From Trachythela sp. YZ-2020 (Eukaryota; Cnidaria; Anthozoa; Malacalcyonacea; Clavulariidae): a stretch of DNA of 64,000 nucleotides. Where the stretch lies: positions 1,674,001-1,738,000 of the forward strand of contig JADLSH010000193.1 in assembly GCA_016169945.1 (NCBI GenBank), read 5' to 3'. Below the pieces are notes generated by a model. That model worked only from the letters and a program-made list of their open reading frames with translations. It had not been told where the DNA came from and ran no database searches. Every line of letters starts with the position of its first letter. Positions within the stretch are counted from its first letter, which is position 1. Positions 10,202-20,352 of this stretch are shown here, piece after piece. The position numbers and the translations under genes were made by a program.

Positions 10202-11650
10202 TTAATTGAACAAAGTCATGGTTCTCTCTTCTCTTAACCTGGTATTTAAAATGACTCTCGCTGCACGTTTTTGAAGTTTAAACAATCTACCGAGATTTTC
10301 CTGACTTGTCATCGACCAAACCGAACCACCATACATGAACAATGGTTTAATTATAGCATTGTAGAATTGAATTCGTTCTCTATTTGGTAAGTTATGTCTT
10401 ATGGAATTCAATAGTCCGATCCTCTTGGTCAGTTTTTTGCATAGCGCGTCAATATGATCATTAAAACTTAAGTTCTGGTCAAAGATAACTCCAAGTGCTT
10501 TGTAACACGGGACTTGTTCGAGTAGCACGCCTTTAGTTGTGGTGATATTTAATACTTGTTCATCTGGGGAAAGTTTGGCCTTTAATCTTTTGCCTGTGAC
10601 AAGCATCGATTTCGTTTTGTCTGTATTCAGTTGGAGATGGTTATTCTCTGTCCAGTGCTCCAGGTTCAAAGTGCTTCTACTTAGGTCATCGCCCAGACTC
10701 TGTGAATCCGACCAGAGGGCAGAGGTACTTATCGTGGTGTCGTCAGCAAAAATGTCCACAATAGAAGGATGGGATATCGCTTCGGGGAGGTCGTTTATAA
10801 ATACCAAAAATAGTATGGGAGCCAGCACAGAACCCTGAGGCACACCATGGGTGAGGTACTGGGACGAGGATAGTACATTGTTAATAGAAGTACGTTGTTT
10901 GCGTGAGGTAAGATACGAAGTAATCAACTGCAGGCCTACACCTTCCAAGCCATAAATACGCAGTTTATCAATTAGTACTTGATGGTCCACAAGATCAAAA
11001 GCTTTCCTAAAGTCAGCGAACACCATTCCGTTAATGAAATTTTTGTCCAAATTATTCATTAACCTGTCATAAATATTTATGAGGGCAGTTTCCGTTGAGT
11101 GCTGTCGTCTGAAGCCAGATTGGAATCGGTATAAGAGGTTATTGTTTTTTAAAAAGGTATGAGTGGCATTATGCAAATGACGCTCAAAGACTTTCGATAT
11201 CACAGGTAATACGGATATTGGCCGGTAATTATTTTTATCAGACTTAACCCCGTTCTTGTGCAGCGGTGTTACCTTAGCCTCCTTCCAAACTGTGGGGAAG
11301 ACGCCACGCGCGATACAAATGTTAATCAAGTTCGTGAGTGATTCGATTATGGCTGGTGCTGCAATCTTTAACAATTTAACACTTAGACCGTCAGTACCCG
11401 TTGCCTTGCCAGTTGGAATAGCTTGTATTATCTCATGTACCTCTTGGGTTGATATATCAGGAAAATACAACTTGGCGTCTGAGTCCTTGAATTTCTGAAC
11501 GAAATCAGAAACTGTAGTTGGGTCGAATTCACTATTAACATCAGCGGTCAGATTTTTTGCAAGATTTAGAAAAATAATTGTTAAATATTTCAGCAATTTC
11601 CGCTCGGTCTCGTATTTTTTCACCGTTTTCTTCAAGAAATGTAGGGCCAT
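10202..11650 (-). pseudogene. LINE reverse transcriptase ORF (main part)
   Basis: A 482-residue frame with the complete RT domain: GTDGLSVKLLKIAAP, NNYRPISVLPVISKVFERHL, FRRQHSTETALIN, VFADFRKAFDLVDH (first catalytic Asp), GVPQGSVLAPILFLVFINDL, FADDTTI (second and third Asp), LEHWTENNHLQLNTDKTKSM and the YKALGVIFDQNLSFNDHID thumb-side motif. The true frame enters from 11561-11828 through a one-base shift. The RT motifs look intact, but the protein could not be made whole from this copy. Confidence 0.85.
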
Positions 11651-11828
11651 TTGCGTTTATATTTTTGCCTGAGAGATTTCGAATCGTTGACCAAAGTTTT
11701 TTGGGGTTGTTGCGGTTTTCTTCAAACGATAAGTGGAAATAGTTCTTCTTTGCAGATCTAATTGCTGCTGTTACTTTGTTTTTTGCCCGCTTTAGATCAG
11801 ACCAGTCTTTCTCGGTCTTCGCGAACAT
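11541..11828 (-). pseudogene. LINE ORF2 segment upstream of RT
   Basis: FAKTEKDWSDLKRAKNKVTA, ENRNNPKKLWSTIRNLSG and IRDRAEIAEIFNNYFS form the stretch between the endonuclease and RT in APE-type LINEs. The frame continues into the RT after a one-base shift. Coding reads through to about 11843, where the element is truncated. Confidence 0.8.
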
Positions 11829-11843
11829 TTCTTTCTCGGAAGT

Positions 11844-12524
11844 CAGTCTTCCGACTGACTCCCATAGCTATCTTCTCTTTACCTCTTCCCACCCCAACCA
11901 CACTAAAACGGCTATTCCCTTCTCCCAGTTTCTTCACCTTCGCCGCATTTGCAGTGATCGAAGATGAGGACTTCCAAACGTCAGGAAATGAGAATTTTTT
12001 TTGTCCAACGCGGTTATCCAACCCCTCTCTTAGATACTGCCTTTTCGAAGGCCTCCAATATTCCTCGATCCGAAACCCTTAGAGACCCTGTGGCTAATGT
12101 TCCCAACACCAAAATACCCCTAGTTCTCAGTTACCATCCCTTCAATCTCAAAGTAAGGGATGTCATTAGGAAGAATTTTCATATCTTGAAAAACGACCCT
12201 GAATGAAACATCTTCCATTTTCATATTCATATTCCTGTAAGTATATAGATTCTTCCACTACAATTTCGGCACCAACATCTAAGTACACAATTAAGCACCA
12301 TTTCACGTGCACCTCCTCTCATCTCAGCTACTGTATTTCATGCAGTTAATGTGGCATGCTCTATATTGGTGAAACTGGTAGATATTTAAGGATAAGGTTT
12401 GGTGAGCATCGTCGTGCTGTCGCAAACAATGATGCCAAACAATGATGCTAAGCTTTATCACGTGATCGCTTTTGTATTCAATATAAAACTACATGTGTTT
12501 CCCCGACCCATTCTGCTAACTTCC
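11844..12524 (+). pseudogene. Penelope-like element linker and GIY-YIG endonuclease, 3' part
   Basis: Frames give SLPTDSHSYLLFTSSHPNHT, PFSQFLHLRRICSD, FFVQRGYPTPLLDTAFSKAS and SYHPFNLKVRDVIRKNFHIL, then CGMLYIGETGRYLRIRFGEH, in which the YIG-ETGR motif identifies the GIY-YIG endonuclease. It continues the plus copy broken at 7093, because SVFY joins PTDSHSYLL in the minus copy. A frameshift near 11965 and stops show decay. The 3' end is cut at 12524 by the palindromic element and resumes at 13788. Confidence 0.8.
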
Positions 12525-13778
12525 TAGCCTGCGAGGCAGACGGTCCTGCGGCGAAACACTCAAAAACGGGCAAGGCTGAGGACGGGAAAGACCGTCTGCA
12601 AGGTTTGGCAGTGTATTTGATTGCCGCCCCCTTTCAAGAAGTAATTAACAATAGACTAAAATCACAGCTAAAAATAGATGTCATTACTTATGTAAACAAA
12701 CAGCGCAATTTTAAATAAAAAACTTACGTTCCTGCTGAACGGTATATATAGCGATACAACGCTGTGGATTCTTTTCAAGATAAAACCTAAACCTATACTG
12801 TAGAAACAAGTGCCGTTGGAGCTCTCATTAACGTACGTTTCAGAATTAACAGTTGGCGTCTCGTTCCTTAAAATATTTTAATTTACAAACTTTTGTTTCT
12901 GTGCTATTGTTATTGTGTGTTAGATATATTGAGTTTGGGTTTTGGTCGAAGGTCGAGAGTCGAGGGTCAGAGGTCGAGGATGGAAGGTCGAGGTCGAGGG
13001 TCGAAAGTCGAGGTCGAAAAATTGATTTCATTGGTACTGTTGAATTTGAGTAGAATGCTGAATGGTGTAAAAACCTTTAAAAACTATACTTTTGTCAATT
13101 TACAGAACTTCTTTTCGTAAATATTAACACGAAATATTGATTAGTAAGTTAAATTAATGATACTAAATTTAGATTTTATAATTGTTGTTAAATTGACAAG
13201 GCCGCGGTCATAACTAAAAATAGTTATGAAAATAGTTCATGATCAAAAATAGTTATGACTGCGGCCTTGTCAATTTAACAACAATTATAAAATCTAAATT
13301 TAGTATCATTAATTTAACTTTCTAATCAATATTTCGTCTTAATATTTACGAAAAGAAGTTCTGTAAATTGACAAAAGTATAGTTTTTAAACGTTTTTACA
13401 CCATTCAGCATTCTACTCAAAGTCTACAGTACCAATGAAATCAATTTTTCGACCTCGACTTTCGACCTCGACATTCGACCCTCGACCTCGACTTTCGACC
13501 CTCGACCTCGACTTTTGACCCTCGACCTCGACCTTCCACCCTCGACCCTCGACCTCTGACCCTCGACCAAAACCCAAACTCAGATATATTACATTAATTA
13601 ATAGCACATTTCTTATTGATTGACAGCGGTAAAAATAGTACAGCCAATCATCAATTCCCGTCCACTGGTGGACGGGAATTGGTCAAATACACTGCCAAAC
13701 CTTGCAGACGGTCTTTCCCGTCCTCAGCCTTGCCCGTCTTTTATTGTTTCGCCGCAGGACCGTCTGCCTCGCAGGCTA
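12525..13778. mobile_element. 1254-bp palindromic (fold-back) element, TAGCCTGCG ends, 9-bp target duplication
   Basis: It begins TAGCCTGCGAGGCAGACGGT and ends with the complement. CTAACTTCC lies at both sides (12516-12524 and 13779-13787). The unoccupied site is visible in another Penelope fragment at 43230-43238 (minus), with a single CTAACTTCC. The arms pair over most of their length, converging on AAAATAGTTATGA near 13230. The left arm holds about 230 bp absent from the right (about 12620-12850). Short GTCGAGG repeats occupy both arms. A 9-bp duplication suits Mutator-like elements (inference). No transposase. Confidence 0.88.
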
Positions 13779-13787
13779 CTAACTTCC

Positions 13788-13880
13788 AGACGAAGGGCCT
13801 TCGCTCGAAACGTCGAAGTTCTTATTGTATTTTTCAGATAGTTTTACACAACAGTCAACCGCCGTATAATTATTTTATAT
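13788..13880 (+). mobile_element. Penelope-like element 3' terminus
   Basis: AGACGAAGGGCCTTCGCTCG, TTGTATTTTTCAG and CAACAGTCAACCGCCGTA match the minus-strand fragment at about 43145-43300, and together they define the 3' end of this family. The plus Penelope copy resumes here after the palindromic insertion. Confidence 0.75.
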
Positions 13881-14400
13881 GTCAACAAATTAGCTAATAT
13901 GTTTGTCGAGGCGAGGTGTCCTGCTATTCTAGTACTCCAATCATCATCAAAGGCTTAAACTATAAAGTTAAGTTGTTCTGCGTACAACTCAACATTGCAC
14001 GATGCGTCTGATGTAAAACAATCGCTACTTGAATCGAAAACTCTTCAAAATCAGACAACTAAAGCAAACGAATTTGCGATAAATTTTGATCTTCGTCCAT
14101 CATACCAAATAATCCGCATAATTATAAGGTCGGCGTAGGTCGCCATTCACTGATCTAACCAATAAGATTTTAGAGTTTTACGTTTTCCTCCTTAGACGCA
14201 GGTCATGACTCTTCAGTTACTCCTGTGTGTCCAACACCAAGAAACACAGCACAGATATTGCACAAACTGTATTACTGTAATCATGCAGAAGGCAAGAATT
14301 GTCCAACACTTTATCGCGAAGGGTATATAATATGTCTTATAACCGAGATTATTCAGTTTTAGTTTAGTTATTATATATTAAGTATAAGTTAAGAATTGAA
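13881..14400. other. No gene recognised
   Basis: AT-rich sequence without motifs I can name. An AT dinucleotide tract starts at about 14402 and borders the hairpin element. Confidence 0.4.
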
Positions 14401-14419
14401 ATTATATATATATATATAT

Positions 14420-14586
14420 AAACATTTGTAACTACTTAATGTTTCATGCTTGTGAAGGCAATTTTCGGGTTACACAGGATTAACGGTTCATCAACACAGG
14501 ATTAAAACAATCATCAACGGTTAATTCTGTGTAACCCGAAGATTGCCTTCACCAGGCATGAAACTTTAAGTAGTTACAAATGTTTG
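14420..14586. mobile_element. Hairpin MITE with about 65-bp arms
   Basis: AAACATTTGTAACTACTTAA at the left and its complement at the right, continuing through GTGAAGGCAAT and CGGGTTACACAG. The arms are separated by a loop of about 35 bp carrying repeated ATCAAC. It sits between two (TA)n tracts, so a TA target is plausible but cannot be proved. Confidence 0.75.
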
Positions 14587-15646
14587 TAAAATTTTGATTT
14601 AATAAATATTTATATATATATATATATTATACAAAAAGATCTAAGCGTTATTGCAATGATGCACACGGTGACCAAATTTGCATAAACCTTTTTGTTTACC
14701 ACCACATTCTCAAGCCTGGAGTGCACATTAGAGGTATCTGCGGTAAATTCTCATTCGTGACTGATTATAGTGATTACCTGATTCTACAGTTCGTGCAACG
14801 CCTCAACAAAATGTTGCGAGTCTTGATGATTGCGAGGCATGTTATACCTTGCAATGTCGCATGCAATTTGTGTCGCAACAAAATTGCGACAAAAGTTGCA
14901 AGACAACTTGCATAGTGTAAGAGCGCCTTTATCATTAGTTCCATTATATTTGGTTATCCCCGAGCCGGCGCGAAGCGTCGTGCGAGGGTACTAATTCCGC
15001 TCGGATATTTACACCCGGGTATGTGAGAACATTGGGAATGCAAAGTCGTCCGCCACTGGACTTAGTCTCCTTCGCAGACGTTCTTATAGCTTCAACTCTC
15101 GCTAACGAACGTCTGCTGAAACGAGCTGCACATTCCATTCCCTTTGTTTTAGGAGCCAATCATCTTCCAGTGGTTCATAGAGTAAGAGCCAATCGGAAGC
15201 CGCATTGTGAAGTTAGCGTCTGGGGAAAGCCCTCAAAGCCTTGCTGAAAAATTGTGCCAGTTATTATTCTGTGAAATATGTTTAGTTGCAAGCAGGGGCG
15301 TACATATCGATTTTGGCTGGGGGGTGAAGTTACGAAATGAGACCGACTCATCAATTCAGACCGACCTCTCACACCCCCCCCCAATCTAAATCAATAAGTT
15401 GGATGGCAACACAATTCAATAAACAAAATATGTACACACATACTAATGACCACCTTGTATAATCTAATTACACTAATTGGAAATTGAGCAGAAACTTGTT
15501 CTCTGACTTTCAGTTACATTGAGTACTGCGCATGAGAGTTCATGTCATATATACTGCCTTTAGTTTTTTAGAAATTACGTACACAGTGCTGTCAGTGCTA
15601 AAACTCTTAGGTGCTAAAATTATTAGGGACGGATTCACAGACTTGA

Positions 15647-15705
15647 TAGCCTGCGTAGCAGGCGTTTGAAAGGGGGGAGGCTTCAAACGCCTGCTATGCA
15701 GGCTA
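15647..15705. mobile_element. 59-bp micro-MITE, same family as 12525-13778
   Basis: TAGCCTGCGTAGCAGGCGTT is followed by a short G-rich loop and the complement ending GCAGGCTA. CAGACTTGA is duplicated exactly (15638-15646 and 15706-15714). End sequence and 9-bp duplication agree with the 1254-bp palindrome, so this looks like a minimal mobile hairpin. Confidence 0.85.
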
Positions 15706-15989
15706 CAGACTTGAGTGGTGTTACTAGTATCATAATGACAGTTTTGAGTGAAGCTGATCAAGACAGTTTATCTTTCATATGTTCGTTGGTGTGAATTAAT
15801 GAATTATTAAATTTAATCAGTATAGTCATATATTTATCAAGCGTCCGCGCTTTGTTAGTTTTTATTAATGATCTATTACCTATTCTTATTAATTATAATA
15901 CAATAGAATGCAATAACTTGCGCATGAGTTGCTGCACAATTCAACTTGCGTAAGTTACGTTTCGTATTTTTACTGAACTCATGTACACA

Positions 15990-16175
15990 GGGGAAGATGC
16001 TAATTATGTAAATCCTCCATTAACCCCTTCCTCAAATAAGCCCATCTCTAATAAGCACCCCCTTTTTAAATTCTATAAATAAGCACCTATGCTTGTAGCT
16101 AATGTTAGTTGTTAGCTCTCTATTCATAAAGGCCCCTGAAATAAATAAGCCCCCAGGGGGCTTAACAGAGGATTT
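15990..16175. repeat. AATAAGCNCCC-type short repeats
   Basis: AAATAAGCCC, AATAAGCACCCCC, AAATAAGCACC and AAATAAGCCCCC recur, with an internal CCCCCAGGGGGC palindrome. Probably a piece of a small interspersed repeat. No coding potential. Confidence 0.4.
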
Positions 16176-16356
16176 AGGATATCATATTGGATCACATACC
16201 TGTACAATTGGAAGATGAGAAGGGCTAATTTTGCCGCATAATAACAATCAGAAGCATTGGCATTTGATAGTGTTTTGATGTATTGCAGAAATTGCATACA
16301 GTTAATATGACGTATATAATAATATTTACTTTTCTTTCAAATCTTCTGTATGTACC

Positions 16357-17059
16357 TCGACTCTCCTGTAAATAGAAATAATAGAATCTTCCTATCACTT
16401 TTGGGTCATTATTCGTCGTCCATATTCGCAATAAATTTATTCTTCCACTGTAGGTATCCTGGCCACCATAGATGCAAAAGGGAAATACAGATTTTTGGTA
16501 TCCACACAACTTGTCATGCCCATCTAAGGACATAACCCAGTCTGACCCCTGCAATCAAACACAAATAAACTTTCTATTGTAAAAATTAATACTCATCTAA
16601 GAGGGTGTGCACATTCTATAATGAAATTAAATTACCTGCACTCTAGGAGGTCGTTTTGGTTAGCCAACACCACTTCTTACCTCCAACCCAGTGGGATTGA
16701 CTTCTTGCATCATTGCATAAACAAGATCTAGCTCGGGGCACTTTGAGATTATGAACATCTCGCACCTTGGCAGTAAGAGCTCGATAACCCAAAAGATATC
16801 CTGGTCCATCGAGTTATTTCCGCACAGTTTCCTCTACTGCTTCCAGGTCAATATCGTGATCAATGTATTGGATGTTGAAGTACTTCAATCGACGACACAG
16901 AGTTCGCAAACTCCATGTATACATCGGGTATTTTTCTCTCACAAAATCAATTAGTTCACTCCTCTTCATATTCTGTTTTACATACTCCTCCTCTAGATCA
17001 TTTTTCAAGTCTTCATTTTCTTGCCATTCAATATTTCTTATTCGCGCGGTTGCGTCCAT
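16357..17059 (-). pseudogene. Integrase-like (rve/DDE) gene relic with intron
   Basis: The first exon (17059 to about 16640) reads MDATARIRNIEWQENEDLKN, then YTWSLRTLCRRLKYFNIQYI. An in-frame TAA lies where related proteins have Glu (VRK-stop-LDGPGYLLGYRALTAKV), and a frameshift precedes DLVYAMMQEVNPTGLEVR. A canonical intron follows (GTAATT at about 16639, TTGCAG ending at 16555). The second exon (16554 to about 16357) reads GSDWVMSLDGHDKLCGYQ, with the first catalytic Asp of the integrase core, and IYGGQDTYSGRINLLRIWTT. A possible donor GTACAT follows. The remainder of the core (second Asp, Glu) was not found. This family of intron-containing integrase-core proteins is abundant in corals and fishes (recalled). 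This copy is dead. Confidence 0.7.
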
Positions 17060-17547
17060 GTTATTTTATTTTTGGGGTATACCACTGACCGAGATTGAGT
17101 CTGCAATTTGCCAATCATGCCCGAATAGCCTTATGGTCTATGGCACACACAGGCCACGGAGTAATTTTAAAATTTATTTTCAAAATCAAAATTTATTTTC
17201 ATTGTGTGGCACTGATAGGCCATGAAACTATTTTTGTTTATTTTTTAATGTTAAATTAACGAAACAAAAAAAATTAAAATTAAAAATAAATATATCAAAA
17301 ATAAAATGTAAAATATATACAAATTAATATAAAAAAATAAAAACTCCCTATGGCACTCCTAGACGACTGCTTTTATTTATAAATTAAAAATTTGCTCAGC
17401 TCGGGGATTTACTTTCACTTTCCGAAATTTGGAAGGTTCGCTGTGATTGGTCGATCGGATGGAATGGAATGTGCAGCTCGTTTCAGCAGACGTTCGTTGG
17501 CGAGGGTTGAAGCTATAAGAACGTCTGCGAAGGAGACTAGACTGGAC

Positions 17548-19284
17548 TGGACTTTTTTAAGTTACGCGCATGCGCGAGTTCAAGCCAAGAGAAAACTGGT
17601 AACTAGCAACATCATGATTGGCTAAGACAAAGATTTTGTTTTTATATATGTATACGTCAGAAAAATAACTGCCATTTTGGAATTCTATTTTTGGCATTTA
17701 TATGTATTAGGAAAACCTTTTTTAAAATTGTACTCTGGAGTCGGGACATATTAATTCAGACAAATATTAAGTCTCCAAAACAAGATAAATGAAATTTTTT
17801 AGAGGACTTTCACTTACTAAAGTCAATAGGAAAATAAATCAGTCGAAAGGCTGAGAAAAGACAGGATTTTCGAGTTTTATAAAAGCATTTTAAACGGGTA
17901 AGTGTTTATTTTGCATACTTGCTTTGTGAAAATGCGTAGTTCATCCTGTGTGGTCAATACACGAATACAACATTGACTAATCTTAAAAATCGTTGTCGCC
18001 TTGCGCCGTAATTACGATCGGTTGTTTCAAAATGTAAATATCGCCAGACGTGTTTATTCTCTGGCAACAGGACACGCGTCATTCGATAGCTTATGACTTC
18101 CTCTTTAAAATTATATTTAGTTTGTCCCGGTTCATATTACATATCCAAATTAATTTGCATACATGTTCATAAATTATCTAAAAATTTTACAATTATTGTT
18201 AAAATAACCCTGAATTGCCAGAACAGGGTTTAGAATTTTCGAGCAAATGTTAGCAAATGTTGGACCAAAATTGTAGCTCATATAAAAAGGAATATTATTG
18301 GAAAGTTTCATTGCATTTGAAGAAGTAGAAGTATTTTATTTTATTTTTTGAAAGTCGCATGCAAAATGCCGAGATCGTTGAAATTTGATTCCCGCATGCG
18401 GAAATTAATTACGAAATGCCATATAAGGTCAGTGTTGATTGCTATAAACCAATGAAAATCCGCCATCTAGGCAATTACATCACGCGGAATCGATTGCCGG
18501 TACTTTCAATACGCTAGGATGCAAAGCCGCGGAGATTTAGCTTCCGAAGTTGCCCGAGCGTGCGCCGACAAAACCGGGATTTCGCAATTAGACGGGATTT
18601 TCACGAGAAAAGTCGAGAATTGTCATAAAATGGCTAGTTTATTTAGTATGGATATTTAAATACATCCTTTCGAACAGGATTTTCAAGAGCTATCCAATGG
18701 TCACACTTAGGAGTTTGTAGCGTGTAAACCAAAGGTAGGAAAGCGAAATGAATATATAATTAGTTTGTATTATTGTTAATTTGTAAACAATACAAAGTTC
18801 AGAGGTGTTTGAAAGGGGCTAAATTGGCCGCGTAGCATTGTAAACAAACACAATTTACTTCTCTAAAGACATCGTAAAACGCTGAATCGAACGGTGGTAT
18901 TTTCATCTACATAGCATGCGCTGAACCGAAGATATTAACCTGCAAAATCATAGGTCACCAGTGACCTAAAAACATTAGGCGACAACGAAAAAGAGATAAT
19001 TATAGAAACAACATATTTTATCACATATACTTCATAGTATAAAAATACTGTTCAAAAAACAGTTTAAGTTTTATGACAATTTCGAAACGTTTTGTGAGAT
19101 ATAAAGATTGAATTTTATAATAAATCAAAGCTAAAAGAGTACAAAATAACATACCTACTTTATATAGTCGGGTAATTGATAATTTTTATAGTTAAAAGTG
19201 AAAATCTTATCACTATTTTACCAATTTGTACAGTGAAAAGAAAAGAAATATACAGTATTTAATACAGTGTTCGCTTGGTCGCCA
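17548..19284. other. No gene recognised
   Basis: About 1.7 kb, AT-rich. No frame with recognisable similarity and no clear repeat ends were seen. Confidence 0.4.
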
Positions 19285-20352
19285 TTTGTTTCCATCTACC
19301 AAACCACAGATTATAGAGTTGAACCAGATGTCTCACTGGGGATTTCCCCTAACATTTTCGTGTCCATGATTTTCGCCTCGCGGATCACGAACGATCACGA
19401 ATTGCACACGCTAGATGTGTGTGACACTTACTGGCAAAATGGCGGCGATTGCTGACGCAAAACCACGCCATCCTATTGCTAGGATACACCATATCTATGG
19501 GATACACGCTCTTTCGTTGTTTTTTGTTCGCCGACTGAAAACGATGTGGCCATGAATGGCCATAATTTGTGAATTGAAAACAGCAAGTTTGGGCCAAAAA
19601 ATGTGGAAAAATCTACATAAAGTTTTTGAAATGAAAAATAATTGTTAAAGTATTCTTTTCGCTCAACGTTTTGGACCGTTAATTTGCTTTTTAGTGAAAA
19701 TTTTGCCCAAAACGAGGCTTTTCGGCGAGCAAAACTGTGATAAAATGTTTGAAGAAAAATCAATGTTTCAACGTAAAATTCAAACTTTGGGAAATGGTGG
19801 TTGGTATATATGTTTCCTTTATAGGTAGGTTGAACATAAACAGCAAATAATGTTACTAAAAAGTCTGAAATATTGAAAATAGCCACGACCGAACATGGTT
19901 CATGGAAATGTTTTGGCTGCCTGTCCTTTCCTAGGCAATACGAAGGTGATATTTAACTTGAAACTATATCTGGATAAGACTATATACCAACCTGAATGTT
20001 ATAAAGATGACCCCGCACCAAACACATGCACACACACATGCAGTGACTTTTGTCAGTCAGTGGCTCAATTATGGCGTGGAAATGGCGTAGATTACACTTA
20101 CTGGCAAAATGGCGGCTTGCGCATGCGTGTAAAAAATCTTGGACACGATTTTGGCAGAGTGAGACATCTGGTTAGATCATTAATCTGTGACCAAACTGAC
20201 GTTACGTCATGTTTTCAACTTTGAAGTAAAGTTAAAAACTTTGTAACTGACCCTAACCCTAACCTAACACCTAACCTAACCCTAACCAAATTGATAAAGA
20301 AAAATGAATATGAAAATCAGGAAACATCGGTTTGATAGATGGAAACAAGTGA
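19285..20352. mobile_element. Putative inverted-repeat element with split right arm
   Basis: The left arm has TTTGTTTCCATCTACCAAAC, then ACAGATTA and AACCAGATGTCTCACT. The complement is found at 20322-20348 and 20155-20197, with 120-130 bp between the two right-arm blocks. The block CACTTACTGGCAAAATGGCG also occurs twice in direct orientation (19424 and 20095). The interior has an unremarkable 135-codon minus-strand frame with no recognised similarity. Ends and target duplication are unclear. Confidence 0.5.
20250..20287 (+). repeat. Interstitial telomere-like CCCTAA repeats
   Basis: CCCTAACCCTAACCTAACAC continues with further CCTAACC variants, six or seven degenerate copies of the metazoan telomere unit in the complement orientation. 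They lie inside the extra sequence of the split right arm. Confidence 0.7.

Larger units (their letters stand above)
9731..11843 (-). mobile_element. Nearly intact 5'-truncated LINE (minus strand)
   Basis: A single RT-coding region is broken by only two small lesions: a one-base shift in an A-run near 11557 and a disruption near 10205. The 3' end has GAAATAAAG before a CTAA-type tail. The 5' end stops abruptly at about 11843 within coding sequence, as for incomplete target-primed reverse transcription, and abuts Penelope sequence. It is younger than the plus-strand LINE beside it, judging by fewer lesions. Confidence 0.85.
15062..17540. mobile_element. 2479-bp element with 80-bp terminal inverted repeats
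   Basis: The left end TTAGTCTCCTTCGCAGACGT (15062-15143) matches the complement of the right end (17461-17540) with about three mismatches in 80 bp. ACTGGAC flanks both ends (15055-15061 and 17541-17547), an apparent 7-bp target duplication. Each terminal repeat contains its own stem, GCAGACGTTC...GAACGTCTGC. The interior carries the integrase-like gene relic and a nested 59-bp hairpin element. Superfamily not assigned: the duplication length fits neither Ginger (4-5 bp) nor Tc1/mariner. Confidence 0.75.

Noticed and set aside
14944..17625. Two frames sharing MECAARFSRRSLARVEAIRT
   Set aside because: The shared peptide is simply the translated 80-bp terminal inverted repeat at each end of the 2.48-kb element.
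19479..19886. 135-codon minus frame as a gene
   Set aside because: AT-rich composition, no recognised motif, and located in the interior of a probable nonautonomous element.
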